A stretch of 64,000 bases of DNA, from contig PLYM01000213.1 in NCBI GenBank assembly GCA_003153375.1, forward strand, positions 190 to 64,189, written 5' to 3'. The translations under genes and the position numbers were made by a program. The notes beneath the pieces are model-generated. The model searched no databases and was not told the DNA's origin. It was given only the letters and a program-made list of their open reading frames with translations. Below, piece after piece: positions 10,555 to 20,692 of this stretch (position 1 is its first letter; the number at the start of each line of letters is the position of its first letter). The DNA comes from Planctomycetaceae bacterium (GTDB lineage Bacteria > Planctomycetota > Planctomycetia > Pirellulales > PALSA-1355).

Positions 10555-10748
10555 CTTGTGAAGGGGGTGAGCAAGGTCGAGCCGGTACTGGAATTTCACC
10601 GGGCGGTAGAACGCACTTGGGTTTGTCGCGGGACGGCGACAGGTCGCTTGGGCACGGGCGATTCAGTCCTGTGCGGCAAGGTTTCGGTACAATAGTCGGT
10701 CCTGCGACGACGCAAACGTTCTCAATCGCACGAAGAAATGGATGCATC

Positions 10749-12515
10749 ATGTCAATGAGCTGGCGCGTAACACTTGAGACATTGCTCGCGCAATTCCAAA
10801 CTGCCGCTTCACGGTCTCAATGTCTGCACCACATGCTCGTGGAAGTTGCAGACGACGAACGTGACAAATTGACTGGTCCGGAATGGTTCAATCCGTACGA
10901 GAGTAAGATTCGCTTCGTGGATGGCCAGCCGCAGTATGGAAAATGGGACTTGTCCAAATCTACTTTTCTGCCCGGAATCAGTCCGGGCTTTCGAGAACCA
11001 AATCCGGACGAAAAGTTCGATGAAAAAGATTCCGGCAGGGTAGTGAAAGATCTGTCGGGCGTAGTTCGCGCAGTTAAAGTTCCGATGACGCTTCGCCAAG
11101 GATTCTATTGTGGCGTGGCGTCCGACATCGTTTCGTCCTTTGAGTCGTTGGCCGATGCGGCTGCGAGCGCGATCGCGGGATCGAGCAATCTTGATGAGCA
11201 CGTATTCGGCTCGGATCTAAGCGACATTTTTCGACATCCGCGAGGCGGTGTGCGTTACCTATTCGGTGACGTGCCAGTTGCTCCCGAACACTTTATCGCA
11301 CAGGGATGGCAAGCTGGAGTTCTGGCATTTCCGGCTGGTGTGCTGATTGACGTTCCGATATCTGAAAGTATGCCCAACGCAAGCAATTGGGTGCTCATGC
11401 TCCACCGACTGGGCTGGCGTCATGTGGATGGCAGCGCGCTAAGAGCACGACGGTTCGCTTGGGAGGGGACAACTGAAGTCGCGTTAGAGTTGCTCACTCA
11501 CGGCGAAGCGGGAAGTCTCGCTGGCGCGTCTGAGCGTTTCGCCAAAATCTCGCGATATTCCTTCTATTCTATTTTAGGCACAAAGGATGCGCCTCTAGAC
11601 GTAAATCTGGCGTCGGTATTCGCGATTCAGATGCTTTTGAGCGACCTATCGACAAAAGAGCCGCAGAAGGAGCAGGCGCGTGATGCCGCAGTCGATTACA
11701 CCAAAGAGAAGTGGAAGCACCTTGTATTGCCCGCGTTGCGCGTCGTCAATGAGGACGAGGCGCTCGAAGCATGCACGCCAAGAGTTGGGATTCTTGTCGC
11801 CACCGACGTGGAGAAGGACGCCGTCCTGAAGAAAATGCGGCCTCCGGCTAACAAGCGCGGAGTGTTGCAAGTTTATTCGGGACGCAACACCTACTATCTG
11901 GGGCGACTGGGCGTGACGAATGTGGTTCTCTGCATGACTGCCATGGGATCATCTGGAAGAGATGCATCAACTATCGTTACCGTTGAACTGATACAAGCGT
12001 GGAAACCGGCCGCAGTGATTATGGTGGGAATCGCATTTGGCAAAGACGCCACCAAACAGCGGATCGGAACGGTGCTTGTGTCGGACAAGGTTCTCTCCTA
12101 CGAGCAGCAACGCATTGGCAAAGACTCAAGCGAAGACCGTGGTAACGAACCATTAGCCGGAACGGTATTACTGAACCGATTTCGAAACGTCGTTGGATGG
12201 GATTTCAAATCACCGGACGGGCAGAAGTGTAGCTTCCAGGTGGGGCCGGTACTCTCGGGGGAAAAGCTTGTCGACAACGTCGAGTTCAAGAATAGCCTAT
12301 TCGATCGGTTCCCGACGGCAATCGGCGGTGAGATGGAGGGTGCAGGCGTGGCTGCGTCGGCTGCCCGGAATGGCTGCGAGTGGATTGTCGTAAAGGGAAT
12401 CTGTGATTGGGGAGATGGATCAAAAACGAAAGTGCACCAGGAGTTCGCAGCGGCGGCCTCTATCGACCTCGTTGAGCATGTTCTGAACCAATTGGGGGCT
12501 CTTGATTCACTGTAG
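10749..12515 (+). CDS. Protein with C-terminal PNP/MTAN-like nucleoside phosphorylase domain and an unassigned ~400-aa N-terminus
   Basis: C-terminal GILVATDVEKDAVLKKM, MTAMGSSGRDAS, GGEMEGAGVAASAARNGCEWIVVKGICDWGDGSK (MTAN-type EMEGA and catalytic-Asp region). N-terminus not recognised. Confidence 0.8.
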   Translation: MSMSWRVTLETLLAQFQTAASRSQCLHHMLVEVADDERDKLTGPEWFNPYESKIRFVDGQPQYGKWDLSKSTFLPGISPGFREPNPDEKFDEKDSGRVVKDLSGVVRAVKVPMTLRQGFYCGVASDIVSSFESLADAAASAIAGSSNLDEHVFGSDLSDIFRHPRGGVRYLFGDVPVAPEHFIAQGWQAGVLAFPAGVLIDVPISESMPNASNWVLMLHRLGWRHVDGSALRARRFAWEGTTEVALELLTHGEAGSLAGASERFAKISRYSFYSILGTKDAPLDVNLASVFAIQMLLSDLSTKEPQKEQARDAAVDYTKEKWKHLVLPALRVVNEDEALEACTPRVGILVATDVEKDAVLKKMRPPANKRGVLQVYSGRNTYYLGRLGVTNVVLCMTAMGSSGRDASTIVTVELIQAWKPAAVIMVGIAFGKDATKQRIGTVLVSDKVLSYEQQRIGKDSSEDRGNEPLAGTVLLNRFRNVVGWDFKSPDGQKCSFQVGPVLSGEKLVDNVEFKNSLFDRFPTAIGGEMEGAGVAASAARNGCEWIVVKGICDWGDGSKTKVHQEFAAAASIDLVEHVLNQLGALDSL

Positions 12516-12656
12516 ATCGTTTTTTGGACCGACTCGCATTTGTGGGCATTGCACTGACATGGTCGAGTGACGTGGCGCTTTTCGGGATGTTGCACGGGCG
12601 CGCGACTACGATGAAAGAAACGTGTTTGTGGCGAAACGGACTTAGGAGAGTTGACA

Positions 12657-13523
12657 ATGTTGGTGCAACGGGTGAAAACGACCGGCAGATTCTGGCTCGC
12701 AGGACTTGCAGTTGCCTGCGCGGGCCTGGCCCGGGCGGACGATGCCGAGTGGGCCATCTACGTGATGAAGGCGGATGGCAGTGCGGCGCGGCGGGTGTGT
12801 CGGGTGGAGGGGTTTTTGGCGCATGGTTCGGCCCGATGGTCTCATGATGGCAAGCGGCTGGCGTTTGATGTCAGTGGCGGGCCGAACGGGGCGCGGAAGA
12901 TTTTTGTGGTCGACGTGACGGGGGAGAGCTTGCGCGAGATCGGCGAGAACGCGGCCACGCCGGATTGGGCGCCGGACGACAAGCAGTTGATCTTCATGCG
13001 GTTCGGCGGCGAGCCGAGCACCTGGGTGCAGAATCTCGACGGCCAGGGACTGACGCGGCTGGCGGCGGCGACGTGCGCCCATTGGTCGGCTGACGGAAAC
13101 CAGATTCTGTTCATGGACGCGGCCGAGCGCAGCCTGTTGTCGCTCGACCTGGCCAGCGAAGATCAACGCGTGCTGCTGGAGGGGAAATATGCACGGATCG
13201 AGCCGGGCTTCGATTGGTCGCCCGACGCGAAGCGGGTGGCGATGATCGGCGTCTATCCGAACGACAGCCGCGAGCTGTTGATTCTCGAAGCCGACGGCAG
13301 CCAACGCGTCCGGCTCGACAAGGGTCGGCTCGAGGGGGCGGTCAGTTGGTCGCCGGACGGCAAGCGGCTGGCCATGTCGGTCGACTTCAAGGTTGTGATT
13401 CTCGACGCCGACGGCAACGCGCCGGCTGGCATCGTGCCGGGGCAGACCGGCCGCAGCACCGACCCGGCCTGGTCGCCGGATGGCAAGTGGCTGGTGTTCG
13501 GCAGCGATCGGGCGGCGGAGTAG
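12657..13523 (+). CDS. Secreted TolB/PD40-type beta-propeller protein
   Basis: Signal-like N-terminus; repeated WSxDGKRLAF / DWAPDDKQLIF / WSPDGKRLAM / WSPDGKWLVF blades. Confidence 0.8.
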   Translation: MLVQRVKTTGRFWLAGLAVACAGLARADDAEWAIYVMKADGSAARRVCRVEGFLAHGSARWSHDGKRLAFDVSGGPNGARKIFVVDVTGESLREIGENAATPDWAPDDKQLIFMRFGGEPSTWVQNLDGQGLTRLAAATCAHWSADGNQILFMDAAERSLLSLDLASEDQRVLLEGKYARIEPGFDWSPDAKRVAMIGVYPNDSRELLILEADGSQRVRLDKGRLEGAVSWSPDGKRLAMSVDFKVVILDADGNAPAGIVPGQTGRSTDPAWSPDGKWLVFGSDRAAE

Positions 13524-13658
13524 TTCGGCGCACGGCGCTCAAGGCGCCTTGGTCCGCGGCTAATTTGCTGCCGGCAGGGCTCTCGATTCATCCGGTGGGT
13601 TGGCGGGCAATTTCCCTGCAATTTCCCGGGTTTCCTCCGCTGTTGGGGGGCGAGGGAT

Positions 13659-13724
13659 GCCGAAACAATCGGCAGAACCGCACGAATAAAAGCTACCGAT
13701 CCGGTGGCTTACGCCTTTTGGTGT
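13659..13724 (+). other. Candidate structured 5' leader (three consecutive hairpins)
   Basis: GCCGA-AACAA-UCGGC; AAGCUACCG-AUC-CGGUGGCUU; ACGCC-UUUU-GGUGU. Confidence 0.4.
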
Positions 13725-13918
13725 GCTATTCGGCGCGCCCTGGCGGTCAGGTGACCTAGGTTTGGTCAAATCCCGCGTCCTACCGCTATTTTCCGCGCGC
13801 TATCCCACCAGCGAGTTGGCCCCCACGGGCGGCTTGCCGAACGAACCCCACGAATTCACGTTGCCCGGCCGCTGACGGTCACGGGCGATGTCACACCCCA
13901 GGGCAGAGATACCAAACC

Positions 13919-16900
13919 ATGTTTTCGAAATTCCGCTCAGGTCCAAAAAAGTCGAAGCCGTCGAAGAAGCCCGCCAAGCGTGCGCTGAATTTGGAACATT
14001 TGGAACGGCGGTTGGCCCTGACCTCGTTCGCGGTATTGAATCTCGACGACAGTGGCGCGGGCTCGTTGCGACAAGCGATGTTGGACGCCAATGCCAACGT
14101 GGGCGCCGACGTCATCGACTTCAACATCTCCGGCACGATTCTTTTGACCAGCGGCGCTCTGCCCACGTTGACCGACCAGGTGTCGATCGAAGGCAACACG
14201 GCGACCAGCTTCACGTCGTCGCCAGTGGTCGAAATCGATTGCAACGGCTTGGGCGGCCTGACGTTTGATTCCGGAGCGGCCGACTCGGCGCTCGTCTCGC
14301 TGGCCGTCGTCAACGCCAGCGGCAACGGCGTGACGCTCAACGGCGCGGGCGGCATGACGATCAGCGGCAATTACATCGGCATGGACCTCAACGGCTCGAC
14401 GATTGAAGCCAACGCGGGCAATGGCTTGGAGCTCGACGCTTCGAGCGGCAACACGATCGTCGGCAACCTGATCAGCGGCAACCAGGGCAGCGGCTTGCTG
14501 CTCGATGCGGCCAACAACAACATCATTACGACGAACCAGATCGGCACCAACTCGATCGGAATCTCGAAGCGCGGCAACCTGCAGAACGGCCTGTATCTCA
14601 CCGACGGTTCGCAGGGCAACACGATCGGCGAGGTGGGCGCGGGCAACACGATCTCGGGCAACGCCGGCCACGGCGTGCTGATCGCCGGCCTGGCCACCGC
14701 CAATACGCTGGGCGGCAACTTCATCGGCACCGATGTGACCGGCACATTGGCCCTGGGCAACAGCCTGGACGGCGTGGCCATCGTGAGCGCCAATGGGAAC
14801 GTGGTCGGACAGACCGATCCCACCTCAGGCGTGACCTATTACAACGCCAGCCTGGCCTCGCTCCAGCAGCCCGTCGCGACCTGGCAGGGCATTCGGGCAG
14901 CCGATTCGCCGGGCCAGTACCTGATCACCGGCACGACGGAGTCCCAGCAGGGGTTGTTGTTCGAAGGGACGATCGCGGGCGTGGGCACCTCGTACCTGGT
15001 CAATTTCCCGGACGCCGCCACCACGAGCGTCTACGGCCCCGACAACCTGGGCAACGGCAATCTGAACCTGGTCGGCAGCTACAAGAACTCCGACGCCAGC
15101 ACGGCGGATGTGAAGGTCAACGGCTTCTTGTTCTCGGGCACGACCGCCGACCTGTCGAACAGCGCCAACTATCAGACGATCGACCATCCGGGCGCCGAGT
15201 TCAACTATGTTCACAGCACGATGGGTGGACTGGTCGTCGGGAACTACGACAGCCAACCCGATCACGGCTTGGGCGGTCTGCCGCTGGGTCCGGGTCATGC
15301 TTACATTTACGACGCCAATACCCAGTCGTTCCTCACCGACGTCGTCTATCCGGGATCGGTGAGCAACACGGCCTATGGCATTTGGTACAACGGCGGCACC
15401 AGCTATACGATCGTCGGTAGCTATAGCGACGGCTTCGTCAACAACTTCGACGATCAAGGCTTGCCGATCGGCACGGCCTACATGGTCGACTACGACTCGG
15501 CCACCGGCGACTTCACGAACTGGGCTTCGTTCACCTATCCCGGCGGCTTGAATTTCGTGAGCCACTTCGACGGCATCAGCAGCGTGCAGCCGGGCGTCTA
15601 CACGCTGAGCGCCGACTCGGTGCAGATCGGCGGCGGCAGCAACCTGCTGCAGGGTTCGTTCGTGACCGTCACGCGGAATCAAGACGGCACGTTCGGTCCG
15701 GCCACGTGGGTGAATCTGAACTATCCGGGCATCGACCCCAGCACGACCATCGCCAGCTCGAACTCGGTGTACGGCAACCAGGCGGTCGGCGTGGTGTTTG
15801 GCGCCGGATCGCCCTTCTCGTTCCAGGCCACGGTGAACACCGGACCGCAATTGTCGAACGTGATCAGCGGCAACGGACTGAACGGCGTCGAGATCTATGG
15901 CGCCAACAACAACACGGTCGGCCTGAACTATATCGGCACCGACGTGACGGGTGCTGCCGACCTGGGCAACCTGGGCAACGGCATTCTGATGATGTATGCC
16001 GCCCAAGGAAACACCATCGGCGGCAGCGGTCTGAGCAACACGATCTCGGGCAACGATTGCCACGGCATCCTGGTGACCAACGGCGCCACGGCCAACACCG
16101 TCGCCAGCAACTTCATTGGCACCGATGCGACGGGCACGGCCACGATTGGCAACGGCATCGACGGCGTGGCGATCGTCAGCGCCAGCGGCAATACGATCGG
16201 CAACATCAACCCGGTCACGAGCGTCGTCTACAACACGGCCGCCGAGGCCAGCCAGGTGAACCCCGTCAGTGGCTGGCAAGGCATTCGCGAATCGGACACG
16301 GCCGGTCAGTACCTGATGACGGGCACCTCGGGTTTGAACGGCTTGTTGTTCGACGGCACGATGGCCGGCGATGGCACGTCCTACCTGGTCAACTACCCGA
16401 ACGCGTACAGCACGAGCGTTTATGGCCCCGACAACCTGGGCAGTGGCAACCTTCGCCTGGTTGGCAGTTACCGCAACTCGGACTACACCACGGCGTCGGT
16501 AGCCGTCAACGGCTTTGTGTTCGAGGGCACGACCGCCAATCTGGGCGATCCCGACTACTATCGCACGATCGACTATCCGGGTGCCAAGTACAACTTCATC
16601 CACAGCACCGCGGGCGGGCTGGTGGTGGGCAACTACGACAGCTCGGCCAACGTGGACGGCACCGACGTGCCGCTGGGCGCCGGCCATGCGTTCCTTTATG
16701 ACCTGGCCACCGCCACGTTCCTGCCCGACGTGGTCTATCCGGGCTCGATCAACGATACGGCCTATGGCATCTGGTACAACGGCGGCACCAGCTATACGAT
16801 CGCCGGCAGCTATACCATTCCGAGCGGCCAACAGACGCTGGCCAGCGCGTACCTGGTCGACTACGACTCGGCCACCGGCACCTACTCGAACTGGACCTCG

Positions 16901-19075
16901 TTCACCGATCCCAGCGGCAGCAACCTGCTGACGCACTTCCAAGGCATCAGCAGCACGGAGAAGGGCGTCTACACGATGGCGGCCGACTCGGTGCAGGCCG
17001 GCACGGGGATTCCGACGCAAGGCTCGATCGTCACCGTAGTGCGAAATGCCGACGGCTCGTTCGGCCCGGCTTCGTGGGCCAAGCTCAACTATCCGGGGCT
17101 CGATCCGAGCACCTATCTGACCAGCAATGACTCAGTGTATGGCAACCAGGTGGTGGGCATCGTGATCGGCGGAGGCACGACCTTCAGCTATCAGGCCACG
17201 GTCAACACCGGCTTCCAGTTGTCGAACGTGATCAGCGGCAACGTCGGCAACGGCATCGGGCTGTATGCGGCCAACGACAACCAGATCGCGATGAACTATA
17301 TCGGCACCAACATCACCGGCACCGTCGATTTGGGCAATGGCGGCAACGGCATGTTGCTGATGTACGGCTCGGCCAACAACACGATCGGCGGCGAGGCCAC
17401 GGGCGGCAACAACCCGACCGGCGGCGACGATACGGCCGACATCGTGATCGCGCGGCCGCCGATGGGCAACCTGATCTCGGGCAATGCCGTCGACGGCATC
17501 TACATGACCGGCCAGGCGACCGGCAACCTGCTGGTCGGCAACTTCATCGGCACCGACGCCTCGGGCAATGTGGCCCTGGGCAACAGCGGCGACGGCGTGG
17601 CGCTGTTCGAGGCCGATGGCAACACGCTCTTGGGCTGCAACTTCGAGCAGGATCCGTTCGTGTTCTACAACGTGATCAGCGGCAACGGCGGCAACGGTCT
17701 GACCGTGAACAATTCGGACGACACGACGATTCAGGGCAACTTTTTCGGCATGGGCGCCAACAATGCGACCCGGGTAGGCAATGCCGGCGACGGCGTGTTG
17801 GTCGAGGGCGACTCGGCCCACACGGTGATGGGCGGACCGATTCCGCTGGGCAACGTTTCGGCCGCCAACGGCGAGAACGGCGTCGAGGTGCGCGACACGG
17901 CCAGCGACTTCACGACGTACAACACCTTCACCGGATTGGCCGCGTTCTCCGACGTGACGACTTACGGCAACGACGGCGACGGCATGCTGATCACCACGAG
18001 CGGCGCCGGAATCCTGATTCGCACTTGCATCGTCACGTCAAACGGTGGAAACGGTATCGAACTTGGCGGCGAGGCCAACGGCGTGCGCGTGGCCGGCAAC
18101 CTGATCGGTGTGTATGCCGACGGCACGACCGGGATGGGCAACCAGGGTAATGGTGTGGCGATTACCGGGGACGCTCACGACAACATCATCGGCGGACCGC
18201 AGCCGACGTTCAACGTGGTTCCGCACAACGTCATCTCGGACAACACCCTGAACGGCGTGGCGATTCTGGACACCGCGCACGACAACACGGTGAATTTCGG
18301 CTTCATCGGCACCGTGTTGAATGGCACGCAGGCTCTCGCCAACGGCGGCGACGGCGTGCTGGTCGACGGCGGCACTTCCAACGCGATCGGCTCGACCGAT
18401 TCGACGCTGCCCACGGTGATCAGCGGTAACAGCGGCGACGGTGTCGAGTTGATGAACACCAGCGGCAACACGGTGCAGGGCACGATGATCGGCACCGACT
18501 CGCTGGGCGTCACGAACGTCGGCAACGGTGGCAGCGGCATCCATATCCTCAACGGTTCGAACAACACGATCGGGCAGGCGCTCAGCGTGCCGCCGAACTC
18601 GCAATCGGTGTCGACGCCTCCGAGCGACACGCCGGCGGTTCCGGGCAATACGATTGCCTTCAACGGCGCCGCGGGAGTGGCCATCGACTCGGGTCTCGAT
18701 AATGGCATCCATCAGAACTCGATCTTCAACGTCAATACGCTGGGGATTCTGCTGGGACAGGGGGCCAATCACAATCAAAATACCCCCAATCTGCTGTCGG
18801 CTCACCAACTGTCGAACAGCGTCCAGGTGTCGGGCACGTTGAATTCCGCGCCCAATAGCGTCTACACGCTCGAGTTCTATGCCAGTCAGGGTAGCGGTAC
18901 GATTGGCAGGACCCCGATCGGCTACCAGGCGGTGCGCACTAACGCGGCTGGCTTCGCCGCGTTCTCGTTCTATGGATCGAAGCCGGGGCCCAGCGAGACC
19001 TTCATCACCGCCACGGCGACCGACGTGGACCAGAACACCTCGGAGTTTTCGAACTACGTCTCGTCAGTAATCTAA
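13919..19075 (+). CDS. Giant extracellular parallel beta-helix repeat protein with planctomycete LEPR-like N-terminal motif
   Basis: LEHLERRLALT at N-terminus; DDSGAGSLRQAMLDAN; many NTIGG...ISGN...IGTD repeats. Confidence 0.9.
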   Translation: MFSKFRSGPKKSKPSKKPAKRALNLEHLERRLALTSFAVLNLDDSGAGSLRQAMLDANANVGADVIDFNISGTILLTSGALPTLTDQVSIEGNTATSFTSSPVVEIDCNGLGGLTFDSGAADSALVSLAVVNASGNGVTLNGAGGMTISGNYIGMDLNGSTIEANAGNGLELDASSGNTIVGNLISGNQGSGLLLDAANNNIITTNQIGTNSIGISKRGNLQNGLYLTDGSQGNTIGEVGAGNTISGNAGHGVLIAGLATANTLGGNFIGTDVTGTLALGNSLDGVAIVSANGNVVGQTDPTSGVTYYNASLASLQQPVATWQGIRAADSPGQYLITGTTESQQGLLFEGTIAGVGTSYLVNFPDAATTSVYGPDNLGNGNLNLVGSYKNSDASTADVKVNGFLFSGTTADLSNSANYQTIDHPGAEFNYVHSTMGGLVVGNYDSQPDHGLGGLPLGPGHAYIYDANTQSFLTDVVYPGSVSNTAYGIWYNGGTSYTIVGSYSDGFVNNFDDQGLPIGTAYMVDYDSATGDFTNWASFTYPGGLNFVSHFDGISSVQPGVYTLSADSVQIGGGSNLLQGSFVTVTRNQDGTFGPATWVNLNYPGIDPSTTIASSNSVYGNQAVGVVFGAGSPFSFQATVNTGPQLSNVISGNGLNGVEIYGANNNTVGLNYIGTDVTGAADLGNLGNGILMMYAAQGNTIGGSGLSNTISGNDCHGILVTNGATANTVASNFIGTDATGTATIGNGIDGVAIVSASGNTIGNINPVTSVVYNTAAEASQVNPVSGWQGIRESDTAGQYLMTGTSGLNGLLFDGTMAGDGTSYLVNYPNAYSTSVYGPDNLGSGNLRLVGSYRNSDYTTASVAVNGFVFEGTTANLGDPDYYRTIDYPGAKYNFIHSTAGGLVVGNYDSSANVDGTDVPLGAGHAFLYDLATATFLPDVVYPGSINDTAYGIWYNGGTSYTIAGSYTIPSGQQTLASAYLVDYDSATGTYSNWTSFTDPSGSNLLTHFQGISSTEKGVYTMAADSVQAGTGIPTQGSIVTVVRNADGSFGPASWAKLNYPGLDPSTYLTSNDSVYGNQVVGIVIGGGTTFSYQATVNTGFQLSNVISGNVGNGIGLYAANDNQIAMNYIGTNITGTVDLGNGGNGMLLMYGSANNTIGGEATGGNNPTGGDDTADIVIARPPMGNLISGNAVDGIYMTGQATGNLLVGNFIGTDASGNVALGNSGDGVALFEADGNTLLGCNFEQDPFVFYNVISGNGGNGLTVNNSDDTTIQGNFFGMGANNATRVGNAGDGVLVEGDSAHTVMGGPIPLGNVSAANGENGVEVRDTASDFTTYNTFTGLAAFSDVTTYGNDGDGMLITTSGAGILIRTCIVTSNGGNGIELGGEANGVRVAGNLIGVYADGTTGMGNQGNGVAITGDAHDNIIGGPQPTFNVVPHNVISDNTLNGVAILDTAHDNTVNFGFIGTVLNGTQALANGGDGVLVDGGTSNAIGSTDSTLPTVISGNSGDGVELMNTSGNTVQGTMIGTDSLGVTNVGNGGSGIHILNGSNNTIGQALSVPPNSQSVSTPPSDTPAVPGNTIAFNGAAGVAIDSGLDNGIHQNSIFNVNTLGILLGQGANHNQNTPNLLSAHQLSNSVQVSGTLNSAPNSVYTLEFYASQGSGTIGRTPIGYQAVRTNAAGFAAFSFYGSKPGPSETFITATATDVDQNTSEFSNYVSSVI

Positions 19076-19141
19076 CGGTAAGCGGCGCGATCGGCACTCA
19101 AACGCCGATCGCGCCCATCCGTTCGGCAAACGGCGATCCCG

Positions 19142-19585
19142 TTACGACCGCGACTTGTCGCGGGTCTGGCGTTCGATGGTGGCGCGGAGTTGTTCTTCGT
19201 GCTCGCGCAGCTCGGGCGTGGCCGCGTCGCCGAAGTCCTCGATGCCAAAGACAGGGCGAATCTCGATTTCGCCGTCGGTGAGCATGGGGTTGGGACAGCG
19301 CTTGACCCACTCGATGGCCTCGGCCAGTGACTTCACATCCCACATCCAGAAGCCGGCGACCAGTTCCTTGGTTTCGGCAAAGGGGCCGTCGATGACGGTG
19401 CGACTCTTGCCGGAGAAGCGGACGCGTGCGCCCTGGGAGCTGGGCTTCAGCCCGTCGCCCGAGAGCATGATGCCGGCTTTGACCAGCTCTTCATTGAACT
19501 TGCCCATGGCTTCGAGCAATTCCTGGGTTGGCAGTACGCCGGCTTCCGAATCCTTGGTGGCTTTGACCATGACCATGACTTTCAT
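19142..19585 (-). CDS. YCII/DGPF-domain protein
   Basis: MKVMVMVKATKDSEAG...VIDGPFAETKELVAGFWMWDVKS. Confidence 0.88.
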   Translation of the reverse strand: MKVMVMVKATKDSEAGVLPTQELLEAMGKFNEELVKAGIMLSGDGLKPSSQGARVRFSGKSRTVIDGPFAETKELVAGFWMWDVKSLAEAIEWVKRCPNPMLTDGEIEIRPVFGIEDFGDAATPELREHEEQLRATIERQTRDKSRS

Positions 19586-19741
19586 TGTCGTATCTCCCGT
19601 GGTTGAAGGTGTGGTGGCGCTGGCCTGATAAGCGGCTGGAGCGCGAGTTTGTCGAAATCACGATCGGGGTCGAACGCGGACGTGCGCGATCGACAGCTTG
19701 GGTCTTGTGCTAATGCTTCTTCGAATGGCGCTGGCGCCGGG

Positions 19742-20146
19742 TTAGGTGCGCCAGGGGACCAGGGCCCGCAGCCGCGGGTCGCGGAGGTAGAGTCCGCCCC
19801 ACAGCAGCGCGCCGAACACGACGGGGAAGAGGATGGCGAACCATCCCTCGCTGAGGCGCACGTGGCTGGCCACGGCCCCGCCCAGATAGCCGGTGAGCAG
19901 AATCGCTCCGAGCACCGCCGTTTGAGGAATCAGGTAGAGAATGGTAATCACGGTGACGACGATGCCCAGGGGGACGATGCAGCTTTCGGGATAGCCGATC
20001 TGGACGGTGCCGTCGATCACGAACTGCGGCTTGACGACTTTCATCACGCCGTCGAGCAGCATGAACGCCGCCGGCAGCAGGCTCATCACCCATCCGCCCC
20101 AGAACATCGCTTTGGAGTTGCCGGCCGTTTCGGGATTCGCGTGCAT
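19742..20146 (-). CDS. DoxX-like membrane protein
   Basis: Four hydrophobic helices; YLIPQTAVLGAILLTGYLGGAVASHVR. Confidence 0.7.
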   Translation of the reverse strand: MHANPETAGNSKAMFWGGWVMSLLPAAFMLLDGVMKVVKPQFVIDGTVQIGYPESCIVPLGIVVTVITILYLIPQTAVLGAILLTGYLGGAVASHVRLSEGWFAILFPVVFGALLWGGLYLRDPRLRALVPWRT

Positions 20147-20225
20147 GGTTCGTTCTCCAAAAATGCAGGGGCCAAAATGCGGGGGACAGGATGCCTTAGT
20201 TTAACGCGGCGCCAGGATGTGGCTA

Positions 20226-20582
20226 TCAGGCCTCGGCCAGGCCGGGCAGCTCCATGACGGGGCGCACTTCGACCGTGCCCTTGCGTGCGCCGGGGATGCG
20301 GGCGGCGATGCCGATGGCCTCATCGAGATCGCGGGCTTCGACCAGAAAGTATCCGCCCAGTTGCTCGCGGGTTTCGGCAAACGGACCGTCGGTCACTTGT
20401 CGCTTGCCGCCGCGAATTCGCACGCTGGTGGCCGAGGCCACGGGGTGCAAGGGAGCGGCCCCCAGGTAGTGGCCGCCAGCGTGCAGGTCGTGCGTCAACT
20501 GCGTCGACTCGAGATAGCAGTGCTCGCGTTCGTCGTCGGTCCAGGCGTTTTCGTCGCTGTAGATCAGCAGCATGTATTTCAT
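20226..20582 (-). CDS. YCII/DGPF-domain protein
   Basis: MKYMLLIYSDENAW...VTDGPFAETREQLGGYFLVEARDLDEAI. Confidence 0.9.
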   Translation of the reverse strand: MKYMLLIYSDENAWTDDEREHCYLESTQLTHDLHAGGHYLGAAPLHPVASATSVRIRGGKRQVTDGPFAETREQLGGYFLVEARDLDEAIGIAARIPGARKGTVEVRPVMELPGLAEA

Positions 20583-20692
20583 GGCTTCTCTCCCCAGATT
20601 ATTCAGATGGTTGGTCCTGCGGATGTCCTCTGCAACGTAGTCGATTGGCGGCGGCGGGAATCGACAGCGTAGCCGATATCGTGACGATTTTT

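Noticed and set aside
14825-17020. 731-aa minus-strand ORF
   Set aside because: Antisense shadow of the beta-helix gene, whose repeats generate the apparent long frame.
14300-18600. CRISPR-like periodic repeats
   Set aside because: In-frame coding repeats (NTIGG/ISGN/IGTD) of a beta-helix protein, not spaced identical repeats.
19142-20582. Tandem duplication of the two DGPF genes
   Set aside because: The two proteins are divergent in sequence and separated by the DoxX-like gene; no nucleotide-level duplication visible.
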